Positions 50,688-62,160 of a DNA stretch of 64,000 nucleotides are shown in pieces (within the stretch, counting starts at the first letter, position 1; each line of letters opens with the position of its first letter). Under the pieces are notes generated by a model, which worked only from the letters and a program-made list of their open reading frames with translations, was not told the origin of the DNA and searched no databases. The translations under genes and the position numbers were made by a program. The DNA comes from Enoplosus armatus (lineage: Eukaryota; Chordata; Actinopteri; Centrarchiformes; Enoplosidae), in the NCBI RefSeq assembly GCF_043641665.1, contig NC_092198.1, positions 4,934,501-4,998,500 on the forward strand. The letters are read 5' to 3'.

Positions 50688-51092
50688 GCATGTTTTAATT
50701 ATTTTATTCTTCAGCAATCATTTACGCTTAGTTGTTGCTGCAGTATATTTTATTTATCACTATATTTTATATTCCCCTTTCGATATTTTGGAAACAGCGG
50801 GGGGGGGGGGCTTACACAAGATGATAGGGAACTCGATTTATTTTGGTTGTTACATAAACAAAATTGCAATCTTGCACCATCCTTTACAGCATTAGTCCAA
50901 CACTGAAATCTTTTAGCGTGTAGTTTTGGTTCTTTTCTTCACATAGTGTTGCTGTAACATTACCGTACTACAAACAGCCCCACCATACTGAAAGCATTAT
51001 TGCATTCATTTTTACACAGTGCACTTTAAACAACAGCTTTCACATCACATCAAATCACAACCCCTCATTGCTTTGCTTTTCTTCTTTTTGTT
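50688..51092. other. Spacer between the tRNA and the FAM177 gene
   Basis: AT-rich sequence with a G run at 50800-50810. On the minus strand it would hold the FAM177 3' UTR, with possible AATAAA signals at 50837-50842 and 51092-51097. Confidence 0.4.
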
Positions 51093-52104
51093 TTATTCCA
51101 AATAATCCTCATCTGCTTGATAGCCTCCGTTGTGACATCCCTCTGAATTTCTGTCCATGTGTTTCTCATCACAGCTCTCCTGGGAATCAGCAGGGCATCT
51201 TACGTCTCCTGTGGCTCCATAATGGCTCCCATCCAGTCCAGGAGAGAGGTGTATCATCTCTGCCTGTCCTTTCATGACGTTGTCTGTGGCTTGGCTGCTT
51301 GTTGTCTGTGAGTGAGATAGAGCAAATACAGATACTAAAATAACAAGAAAACAACCATCCAGCCCTGACAAACCACACTATTAATGAAGTCTCCCAGATG
51401 AGACGGTATAGTTTATTTGTTGCTCTTGAATTTTACATTACCTTGTGGTCACGGTGATGTTGGTCTATGGCGTACTGGTATTTGGCTGCATTCAGTCCTA
51501 GTGCACCAGCTAGTCTCTCTCCAAGGAAATCGCAAGCTAATTTTGGAAACAATGACATAGAGACTCAGTGACACTCTCTTCACGGCTAAAATTAGGCTGC
51601 TGCATATTTAGTGTGCTTTGGGTGTATTTAATTATCACATTACGTACTCAGCAGTGAAATCCTCCCAACTAGAATGGCCACATTCCTGAATGAGAACTTA
51701 GTCTGAGAAGGACGAGGCAGAAAGAAACAGATTATATGACGACTTCTTGGTGACGTCTAACATGAAATGTCTTCCTTAAACAGTGTCCCACCCTCTCTGC
51801 AGGCTCTCTGAAGGGTGGTCTGTTTGGTGACTGTTCCTCTTCCTCCTCACTGTCTTCCTCCTCCAGAGTTTCACCGCTGGAGAAGTGGATGATCCTCCTC
51901 TGTTTGGACACGGCAGGATCCCCAAACTCTGTTTCCTGGATGTCTAGTGATGTCTGGACAGGTATACACATGTACACACTTTTTGTTTGTATTCTCTGTG
52001 ACACGTTGTCTTCATGGCACATTATCCGTGTCCAGCATGTTGTCATTGTATAGGCTTTTTTTAAATACAGACTGCATCCAGCTCCAGAGTGAAGATTTAC
52101 CCAT
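51093..52104 (-). CDS. fam177b: FAM177 family protein
   Basis: A five-exon minus-strand model: 52069-52104, 51792-51953, 51648-51702, 51442-51536, 51093-51305, in phase, 186 aa. The family signature RRIIHFSSGETLEEEDSEEE is followed by an acidic run, then SLLTCDFLGERLAGALGLNA and AKYQYAIDQHHR, which align with the FAM177 core (PRRIIHF.SGE.., CDFLGEKLA..LGI...KYQYAIDEY). The function of FAM177 proteins is poorly known; no enzyme motif, signal peptide or clear membrane segment is seen beyond a mildly hydrophobic stretch. The b assignment rests on adjacency to brox, as in human 1q41; without that it could be fam177a. The donors of exons 1 (GTATTT) and 2 (GTGGGA) are weak, so these ends are the least certain. 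Confidence 0.85.
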
Positions 52105-55100
52105 GGCTAGTCACAAACAGCTGTTGAAAGTTAACTCAGAAGTTTGCCAGAGTGTTACTGAACACAACCTAAGCTAACATGTCTGTTGGTTTTGCTTCAT
52201 TATCACACACTTACACTTACTTCCTGGTGGCTGTCGTTCATTCTTCAGATAATATAAGTCTTTCTTTATCGCTCCAGTGCAGCACCGTTGATTCTTTCTC
52301 ATGCAACAGCTTTACTGTATATATCCATCCACGCTGACTCTGCTATGTGGAGAAAAACAACTACAGGATACAGGATCAGTCTTGAAACCTGAGACGACCA
52401 AAATACAGCAGAGCAAACGTTATCACGGGCAGGTAGTTAAGAGAGCTGTCGCTGTAATGCAATCAGTTTCATTCTTGGGCTTGAGGGGCTGGGCTTGTTG
52501 CGGTGTGTAGAATGTCAAGGTGTATTGCCAACTTTAGCCACTTAAACTTTGTTTCCAATATGCCACTTATATTTGTCCCTTAGGTGAACCGAAAGTCAGG
52601 TAAAACATTTGTTTTGTTACACGCTGTTTGATATCACATCTACATGTTGTATATCCGCTTGTCGCAGCACTTCACTTCACACTAAAGTGAAATATTCGAA
52701 TCCAGGAGACCACTTTTTCTGGATGTGTGCCTTGAACTCTGCCTGACGTGTTTGGTGTTGTGAAAATCTAAAATTTATTTGAATTACTGAGCCCTGCCAG
52801 CTCAGACCAGTGCTGGAGATAACGTGGACCACAAATTGGGAACCATACTAACATTTTGAGGCCATGTCCGAAGTTTAGAGTTAGGGTAAGTGTCTGAAGT
52901 CCATACGACCAACTCATTCTAAGCAGGTTTTGAGTTCGTGGTGTATTCCCACTGGGGTTAAGTCAATGTGATGCACAAGAGAGGAGCTGCTCACAGCTGA
53001 AATTTTAAAATAAATTGTGGCTGGTGATGACATCCAGGCAGATCTTGGGGGTAAAAAAAATTATAAGATCTTAAGAAAAGCTACTGCTGAATGTGCATTA
53101 TGAGGAGTAGTACATACTGTCTAGATTCAGTACGTAGTATGGATTTGGGACATATCTTTGAAACGCAGGCTTTCTGTCTCCAAGCTCAGGCTGAGATAAC
53201 ACTGATTACATCACCATTGTTATTTTCTTAGGTTTGACGGAGGACATTATACAACTGCTTGCACAGGCTAAGTAGTACTAACCATAACCAGTAAATTAAC
53301 AGATAAATAGATGGGATGATGCTTACAGTATCTGTAAAAATATTGAACTTAGTAATTGTGTTGACATATATAAGCACACATGGAAGAGTGGAGTTTTATG
53401 GATGATTTAATAGCGTTTGAAATACATTTTACATGAAAGACACCATTAGAGGAAGAATAACGAGTGTACATTGCAATGGTGATCTGACACACCCTTTTAA
53501 TAAACAGTTGCCTTGAAAAGGACAGAGGACTGGTATTTGTCTGATTTCTGCAATGATAAATTCACTGTTCCAAGTATAATGAACAATGATTTAACGCCTT
53601 GACCGTTATGATTGCATTAGATCCCCACTGAAGTCCCCACTCAACTGAACAGAAAGTGCAAAGGTGTTACAATGTGCTATAATAATGAAGTTTAGTGAGA
53701 AAGTTAGCTATCACTACTGTTGGGGCCTCGCTTAGGTAAGCCAATATACACGTAGGGGCATAAATGAGTACACGTGAGCAGTATGTTTTATACAGTTTAT
53801 ACACGTTTACAGTGATTGATAGTTCTGCTTTAATCAACATGACTCTATTTTCAAAGTGGGAGAGCGGAATAAATCTGGAATAAATCTGGAATAAAAAGCT
53901 GGAGCAGCTCTTCAGCAGCACGTCCGAGAATTGAAGACCAGGAGGATTGATCTTTGTCTTTAAGGAAGGAGATAACACTCAGTAAATGTACAGTACATAC
54001 ATCGTGTCAACTATTGACGACAGCACTCTCTCAGCAACAGAACAGTTTACAAGCTTTTTACTGTATGTATCAGTGGGTATTCTGGTGTATCCACTGAAAC
54101 ATGACATCACGAAAAACATATGATTGGCGCTACACAGAATTGTATGCTGACATGACATAATAGAAATAAATTAAGAGCTACTTTTATAAAAGGGACATAT
54201 CACAGAATCCTGAAGCATGTTAAAGAATGAGTCAGCCTCGTCCAGAAATAAAGTTTTCTTAACTGAATAGTAGAGGTAAAAACAAAAAAAAAAACGGCTA
54301 CGTCATGTCAAAAAGAACAGTACATACATCATGTGATCTAAATCAAATATTGATTGTAAACTGCTACAGCTAAAACAAACCAAATGCACCAGCCATCACA
54401 CATGCAGTCTTGTTCATTTTGTATGTCCACTGTTGATTTACATTTCTATTACCATATGTTTGTTTTAAGAGGAAGTTCTGAACAAATCTCATCATCTGAA
54501 AAGCATTGTAGTATACAGGCGGATTGTGGAAAAATGCATTTTCCCTACATTTACTCATTCTGGATGCTTGCATCATATTCCATGTAGTGGTAAATATTCA
54601 TATTATTGTGTTTTTAATCATTTCAGTTGCTACTACGTTTGCAGCATGTATGCCTGTTTCCATTATTTGAGTCATCTATAATCAGGCCTACAAGAAGGTT
54701 TAACACCAGACGGCCACAGTGAACAGGTTTACATTGCAACCAAAGGCACCATCAATAACTACTTCACCCATAAGGCTTATTTATAATCGTTGTACTTGAA
54801 ATCACCTCATGTAAAGACCAAATTTAAAGAAATCCTTTCAGCTGACAAATAATTACTAACAATAACCTGAAAGAACTTTCCTTTCTATATTTTAATATGT
54901 TTTCCTTTACTTTATAAAGGATGTGACTGGCTCTGGTTTAGATGGAAGGATAATGGCTGTCATACTCAAATACAATACACACGTTTCAGCATAAATGTAA
55001 AACACCATGGATTAATATTACAAAAAAATACATTTCTTTTCCTATGGAGGTTTACATGGAAAGAAATATGGATGCCATCATTACAATAGATGGTACTGAA

Positions 55101-55133
55101 GCATGAGGCTGATAATGTGAATCTGTGGAGAGT
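52105..55133. other. Spacer between fam177 and brox, no gene recognised
   Basis: The right end should include the brox 3' UTR and the left end the FAM177 promoter and 5' UTR. A 53100-53160 stretch with TAGTACATACTGTCTAG resembles one at 16900-16960 (GTAGTACATACTGGAGAC), perhaps a short palindromic element. No exon is seen. Confidence 0.45.
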
Positions 55134-58100
55134 TTAGGAGACGACACAGCCTGTGTCCTTCTGAGGCTTCAAATCTGGCTCCTTCACTGGCTTCACCTCC
55201 TCCTCCTTGGGTTTGGCCTGGAGTTAAAGCAACAACAACACAAATATGAAACAACACCGCCTCAGAAACCGATGCCAACTATTAGTCTTCGGAATAAAGA
55301 TTTCAGTTTGTCTGCCTTTGTTGAAATTAACTTTTGAGGTGAGCCGCTGTACCTTGTCGTTTTTGGCTCCCTTGGTCAGGTCAAAGGTGGCGTAGACTTC
55401 AGCAGTGCACTGCTCAGTGAGAGGCGGCAGCTCGAAGGGGATTGGCTCAGCCAGGCCATAGCTCGCCTTCAACTCCAGCTGGGGCGCCTCAGCTGGGACC
55501 TTGTGGAAGTATCTGGTGAAATAAGTTACAATTTAAGGATGGGAAGGAAAAAAAGTTGATGTTTTAAGTTTTGATAATCTCCGCCACTTAGTGCAATATC
55601 ACAGAGGCTTTAATGTTGCACCAAAGATCTGTTTAGCAACCAAATATGTTGCAACGGGGAAAGATACAGTGTGTATAGGCAAACTTGTGTGCAAACTTTT
55701 CAGTTGCCTGTTTCAGTTGCCTGTTTCAGTAGCACTTATTAACATACATTCTCAATGATACAGTATGTGTTTAAAGTAAACTGCTGCAAAGTGTGTTGCA
55801 CTGTTTCTGAGAGGTAAGAGATATTGTTAGTAACTGTTACTACAACCAGTTGGTGTTAATGTAAACACACAGTTAGCCAGTATTTATAGCAGCTAACAGT
55901 TATATACTGTAAATACTTCCACTAAAACATGACTGTTTGCCACTTTGTCGGGGATACAGATGTTTCCACCTAAGAACAACAGTGTATGTACAGTATCTTG
56001 TGTCTGCCCTGACTCACTCACATGAAGCCATTTTCTCTCTGGCACTTCTCCAGTGTGTTTTTGATGACGCCGCCCAGTTTGAGGAAGAACAGCTGCTCTG
56101 ACGGTTTGGCCGTGGTGCCCGGGCCCTTGGTCTGACGATACTCTTTACACAGCGCCTCTGCACGGGAGTAGCCTAAACAGAGAAGTCTTCATGTTAGTGC
56201 AAAAGAAAGCCAGGTGGTGAGCAAGGGAAGCAAGGAATAGACCAGATGTTTTATGAGATGTGTGCAAAAATACTGCAGCAACACACAGGAAACAAACACA
56301 CAGGAAATGCCTGTGTCATGACCTCATTCATTACACTTCAACTAAGTGTTACTGAGTACTAAGTGAGCATATAATATATTCTATACATACTTAAACGTAA
56401 CTGCATACTTTCAACTATAACCTTTAGACTAATTAGATGCATGCTGTGATATGACAAATTGAACTAAACACTACATGCATTTATAATAACATACTGTACA
56501 TAATGTAACAACACGCTTACGTATGTCACATGAACTGTGACTGTGACTTGTGCTTTCAGTGGCAAGAAGCAATGACTGTATTAAAACCAATCCCAAGAAG
56601 AATAAAGTACTTTTCATGAATGTGTTAACAGACAAAAAAACATATGTACAAATACACTAATACAGTACGTGGTAAAAAAAAAAACATTTTTAGGTGTAAC
56701 AATCCAAGCTATACATACACTTTTCTGCCTCCTGGAGAGATCTTATAGCCTCGCCACACTTGTCACTCGCCAGCAGTGTCTGTCCATGATAGCAGTATGC
56801 CTGCAAACAGAATTGATGAGTATAATCGGGAGCCTGATTTGTCAGTTTTCTTCCATCTTCGTAAAAAGAGTAGGTTTCATCCAAAGCACATACACTTTGT
56901 GAGGTTCCTTCCCATAAATCAAAGCACCGATATGCATTAACTTACATAAGCCATGTAAAAGTGCTGCTTCAGCTGAAGATACTTCCTCCACTTGCTACTG
57001 CACTCTGGCTCCAAGGTGTTCAATGTGTGGTCTGCAAACAGGAATACTGGCCTTTAATAGCCTGTTGTAGCACACTCTGATAGTTGATCAGGCTCTCTTT
57101 GCCATTTAAAAGCTGTACATCATATTGCTGGTTGAATGCAGAAATTTTCTAAATCACAAGTGCCAAAATACTGACCAGCTTTTTGATAGAAGTTTGCCGT
57201 CTCAAATGCCAACGCTGCGATGAGTGTGGCATTGTGCTTCAGCTCAATCGCTCTGGCAATAGTCACTGTGAAAAAGAGAAATAGATGGTAAAGAACTAAA
57301 ATATGGATACAAATGAATACAATTTGGATATGATAAGGAATTATTATTGATGAGTATTTGCCATCATTTGACTCTCAGCTCTTTCATTTTCGAAAAGCAT
57401 AAGTCCTGATGTGTAGTCCTTTGTATTGCCAGATGTCAATAGAAATTTAAATTCAAATACAACAGAGGCACACTGCATATAGTTCCTATAAAACACATTA
57501 CCTTACCCGAGTTTAGAATTATTTTGTTTCAGAAATATTCTGTTACTTCATACAACCATTAATATTAAGTTTGTATTATTTCAGGTTATGATACGATGGA
57601 TAAGATAAACTTCATTGCCATATAAGGGGACATTATGTCTTGGATTTAGATCTGCTAGCATTGACACACACAGGATTTACTGAACAAATATTTAACAACA
57701 TAAGACTGTCTCTGTAAATAATATTATAAAGAGTACGGTCTAGACCTGCTCTGTATGTAAAGTGTCATGAGATAACTTTTGTTGTGATTTGGCGCTATAT
57801 AAATAAAAACTGCTTTGTAGACAACAGACAATATCATCAATGTAAATCATACAGATATCAAAGTACACAGATATCCCCACTATTATGTCACAGCAAGTAA
57901 AGGGAAATACACCAAGCAATGTGCAGTTCTAATAGTGTAAATTAAGAAGATAAAATACTATTTTTCCCCAAAAAGGCAAAATTCCAGATTTTAAATAAAT
58001 CAATGGAAAGAAACAATTGTAGAGACACAAAAATAGTAAAAAAAAAGAAATAAGTTGTTTTAACCTAATAGAAATGTGTCTGAATCACAGTGTGCCAGAT

Positions 58101-61100
58101 GCATGCTAGTTATGGCTAAAATGAGTAAAAGTTTATAGAGTCTAGATTACCTTCTTGTGCCTCTGCTTGGCACTGGATGATATATGCATCAATCACTCTG
58201 GGCTCCAGGTCTCGGCCCTTTTCGGCTGGGGTGATGAGGCGAGGGATGTGGATCTCCTGTAGCACACATGCCAGAGAATTAGCTGTTTCTATGCATTTCT
58301 TTGCTTTTGCTTTGTGTTTGAGAAACTGTATTAACCTGAATGGGGCTTGTGTGCTGCTGGGGAAGTAAAGGAGTGTTGTTTCAGGGTCTTAAGCAAAATC
58401 CCCTTGTTATAGACAGAATTGAGACAACTGCGCCCCACCCACAAATACTCCCCTCCCCCCAGTCACTTTATTAGCTGTGGGCTAAAAACTTGAGCCTGGT
58501 TTTCCATAGCCTATATTTTAGTTTACATTTTGGCTAATTGGCACCATAAAAAGTACGCCTAATTAGCTATTAGCAGTTCCTACTTGCAGTGTACCTTTAG
58601 ATGTACAGACAACAATCATCTGATTACTTTGATACTGAAGAACATTTAATTTAGTTCTGGCACATTATAAGGAGCCTCTTTTTGTATGAAGCAGATTTAT
58701 TCATAGATATCCTCGGAAGGTGTAGGTCACACTGAATTTAAAAATATAGGTATCATGTCTGTCTCTTCTTATTTGAGTTATGATTAACAGTGAAATTAGT
58801 TATTTTATATACCATAGAAATACAAAATACATATCAGGAAATACTAATAGTAAGAATGGGAAGTCCCACAGCTATATAATAACTTAGGGAGAAGACTGCA
58901 GATGTGTCTCACCTTCAGGTTTTTGAATATACCAGCAGCAACTTTCAGGCTCCGGTGAACATCTTTCGCTTCCGGCTCCGTTATGCTATTGAACAGGCAA
59001 ACATGACAGTAACAAATATTTAGTATAGTAACAAAGCAATATATGATTCAAAAAATTAATCTATAATTAATCAATAAGCGTGATATAAGTGATTACAATC
59101 ATACAGATTAAAAAAAATACATACTTTTCTTTCCCCGCTAGTCTCGAGGCAAACTTGGTGTACCAGAGAGCTACATTGAAGGCCATGGAGACCAGTTCAA
59201 AGATTGCATCCTGCTGGGCACTGGGAGGAGAGCATGGAGAGACAGCGGGTTATACAGACTGGTATAAGCACACAAGTCAACAATGCTAAGATAAACAAGA
59301 CTAGGTCGAAACCTAGTATGTGGCTGGACCGTGTGTGGTTAATGTGCTATATTGGGGACAAATTGTTAAACTAATAGTGGTATTGTCTATGAATGCAGTT
59401 GTAAGAACAAAACTTTCCACTCACACCTTAAGATGTTTAATTTGACAGAGAACTTATTATAATGATAACAATTCTAATTATCTATTAACTCCCCCTGCTT
59501 ATTTGTTTTTCTATGACTATTGTTATTTGTGGTGCTTTAACTGTCCGCTCTCGGTGCATGGTGAGCTGTTTTCTCTTCTACTGTTACAGTGCGTAACCAT
59601 CGTCTCTATTTCCCTCAGCAGTTATGTTGTTTTCCAGTTTCATTTCCTCACAGTGAAAATCAGGTGTTGTACTCTGTGCCATCTGTGCACATGATACTGT
59701 GATGTGCCATTGGGCTGTGACGCATTGGTGAAGTATGGACTGGTTATTGATTTCTCATGAAGTGGGTGTGTGTTTGTGCTTGTGAGCTCCAGACGGACCT
59801 AGTGGGGCATGGACCACAACCTGCGTAGCTTTTATCCCACAAGCAATAGCCTTAAAGGGCAAAGCCTATACGAAATAGAACATTAGTTACTTACCTTAAC
59901 TCCAGATTCTATGAGTAGCCTAAAGGTGCAGCCCTCTAAGGCTGTCGCTAGTGGGTTCCCACGCTCGCGCAGCACTTTAGACTTTTAGTCTAACTTATGC
60001 CCACTTACTACGTGGGTCTCTCCTATGTCTCACCTTGTGTGTAAGCTTTGCTGAGACCAGAAAATCGGTTCCCAAAAACAGCTTTTTCTTTGCCTAGTAA
60101 AAGGAACCAGTATGACCCACAGCTTAGAGGGCGGCACCTATACTTACGGTATATAACTAATGATCGCGTCATCATTTTGAAAGAGCAACAGCAAAGTGGG
60201 GAAATTGCAACCAAACGTGTAACTTCATCACTCACTCAGTAAGTCACAAGCAGACTTTCATGTCTATAGGGCTGGCCCTATATGAATGAAAACTAAATAA
60301 AATGCTACCACTGACTATTAGACTGGAAGTATAGTATATAGTACAGTCTGTGTTTTACCTTGGTGTGTTTCCTTGTAAGGTGTCAGTCCACTTGAAGTTC
60401 TGGAAGAACCTCATCTTATTCTCCTGTGTAGTTCCATCCAAGGATAAGATAAAGCCTATTGTATCATAAATCAATATTTTAAAGAGAAGCAGCTGGTTAG
60501 GTGCAGAGCAAAATCAAAAGAATGAACACAATGTTAGATGGCAAACAAAGAGAAACACAATTCACAATAATTAACAATACAAAGTCAGTATGCAATTACT
60601 TTCACTTACTTGCAATTACAGTGTTTTTGGGGAGTGAAATGCCAAGACTATGCCCAATAACTGTTCAAATGTTAAGTATTAGCATAATTAACTAGCTTTT
60701 AATTCTTTAGCACTCTCTTTAACTCTAGTTTTCCCACCCTCTTTAATTTCTTAAAGGTTGGGAAAATGATTTTATTCCACCCTGTCCGACAGTATCATAC
60801 ACAGCATATTCTCTATCTGCTTGTTACAACTCTTTAGTGAAGCAATGTGATCTCTAGTGGCTGCACCACTTCATGCAGATTATACACATTTCTTTCAAAT
60901 TCAGCCTGTCCTGTTTGGTATCTTAGGAAATTAAAGTAAGTTCTGTTGGTATGAATAATGGCGGGCGACACTACATTTTAAGGGGTTGAAACAAGACAGA
61001 GAAAAGAATAGATAAGTTCACTCATTTGCTGGAATGTAAACATACCTTGTAGGAGGGAGAAGTATGCATCTGTGGCATTTTTCATGATCTCAGGGTTGCA

Positions 61101-61495
61101 GGTAACATCGGTGAACATCTCCAGCAGTCTCGCCCTGGTTGTCCTCAGGTCACTGAATGTGTCAAACAAATAGTGATCAATTGATGCTCTAATAATATGG
61201 TGATCATTACATTACATATTGCGATTTTGTAAGGTAAAGAGATGACTGTGATCAAATTACAGTAGGACATTACATCATTACGAGAGCAGGTATGGAGACA
61301 AGGCAAAAACAATGTACAATTTTTGTCTGTGGTCACAGTCACAGTCTGATCTGATAATACTGTTCTCAGTGTATCAAATGGAGATAAGACATACTTGCAT
61401 ATCTTATTGGCAGCGGGGCTCCCTGCCACTCCATAAAAATTAAAGGACACAGGCGCTGTTGCCTTCAGTGGGTTTCTGTGAAACCAATGTGCCAT
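55134..61495 (-). CDS. brox: BROX, BRO1 domain and CAAX motif protein
   Basis: A 12-exon minus-strand model, from the start: 61395-61495, 61046-61152, 60359-60455, 59125-59220, 58913-58985, 58151-58256, 57176-57265, 56946-57031, 56719-56800, 56022-56172, 55353-55512, 55134-55217. It codes for 410 aa, against 411 in human. The start [18 protein letters not shown], the central [53 protein letters not shown] and the end [10 protein letters not shown] follow BROX closely. Nearly the whole protein is the BRO1 fold, which binds ESCRT-III CHMP4 subunits; the C-terminal CVVS box is a farnesylation signal that targets the protein to membranes, including the nuclear envelope. The first coding exon is preceded by an acceptor at 61514, and a non-coding exon with a good donor starts at 62031. 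Confidence is high. Confidence 0.97.
57266..58150. other. Intron 6 of brox, nothing recognised
   Basis: AT-rich; no exon or named repeat. Confidence 0.4.
59881..60162. mobile_element. MITE-like element with imperfect terminal inverted repeats
   Basis: The left end CATTAGTTACTTACC, then an AGGTGCAGCCCTCTAAG string at 59924-59940, is mirrored by the right end, which read on the minus strand gives CATTAGTTATATACC, then AGGTGCCGCCCTCTAAG. The element is about 282 bp, lies in intron 3 of brox and has no coding capacity. The superfamily is not clear from the ends. Confidence 0.6.
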
Positions 61496-62030
61496 CCTGT
61501 GGATGAGGACACGCCTAGAGAGGTTGAAAAATACACGATGACAAGCAGTTAATGAATGAGTTGTATTTCTGGTATAAATATATTTTGAATATAGGGGAAT
61601 GGATTGGCCTCCCAAACAGTCAAAATATTTTATTGAGGTATTTATTAAGTAGGCAGCATTAGCTAGCCTATGTGTCATCTCGGCTAACGTCATTTTACCG
61701 ATACCGTCGCTACAACTCGTTAGCCGTGTTAGCACTCTCACAAGGCATTCCTTGCCCCTTCCCACTGTTACCTTGGTGGAAAATGTATACAAAGTCTCTA
61801 ACGTTACATTGGGATACCATGAATGGTGTTTTTAATAATTATTTGTATGTCTATTGTAAACAAAAGTCCATTACGTAAGCTCCGGAGAGCAACAGCTAAC
61901 GGCTAGCATAACACTGGCTACATCTAGAAACATACACATGATTAATTGAAGCGACGTGACAACTGACTTATTATATGACTATATAAACTGATTGAACTCG
62001 TTTGGATATAGTATACGTTTCACTGCTTAC
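61496..62030 (-). other. brox 5' leader and first intron
   Basis: An acceptor (CAACCTCTCTAG) precedes GCGTGTCCTCATCCACAGG and the ATG. A matching GTAAGC donor for an upstream non-coding exon lies at 62025-62030 on the minus strand. Confidence 0.6.
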
Positions 62031-62160
62031 CTGTCGTTCCGGCGCTGGCTATTTGAAGTTTATTACTCCTTATGGAAAGTCTGACACTGACAACAACTTA
62101 CTTCCGGAAATAAACACGGAGTGGAAGCTGACCAATGAAAGCACACGGTTCAGTCACATG
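62031..62160 (-). promoter_or_regulatory. Probable brox promoter
   Basis: Just upstream of the presumed first exon are a CTTCCGGAAA string (62101-62110), which fits an ETS-family site, another CCGGAAAA nearby at 62170, and an ATTGG (CCAAT box, minus strand) near 62131. This combination is typical of broadly expressed TATA-less vertebrate promoters. The transcription start is not determined. Confidence 0.45.

Noticed and set aside
50392..50895. Small frames spanning the tRNA gene
   Set aside because: The clear class II tRNA-Ser cloverleaf explains the conservation; the frames are incidental.
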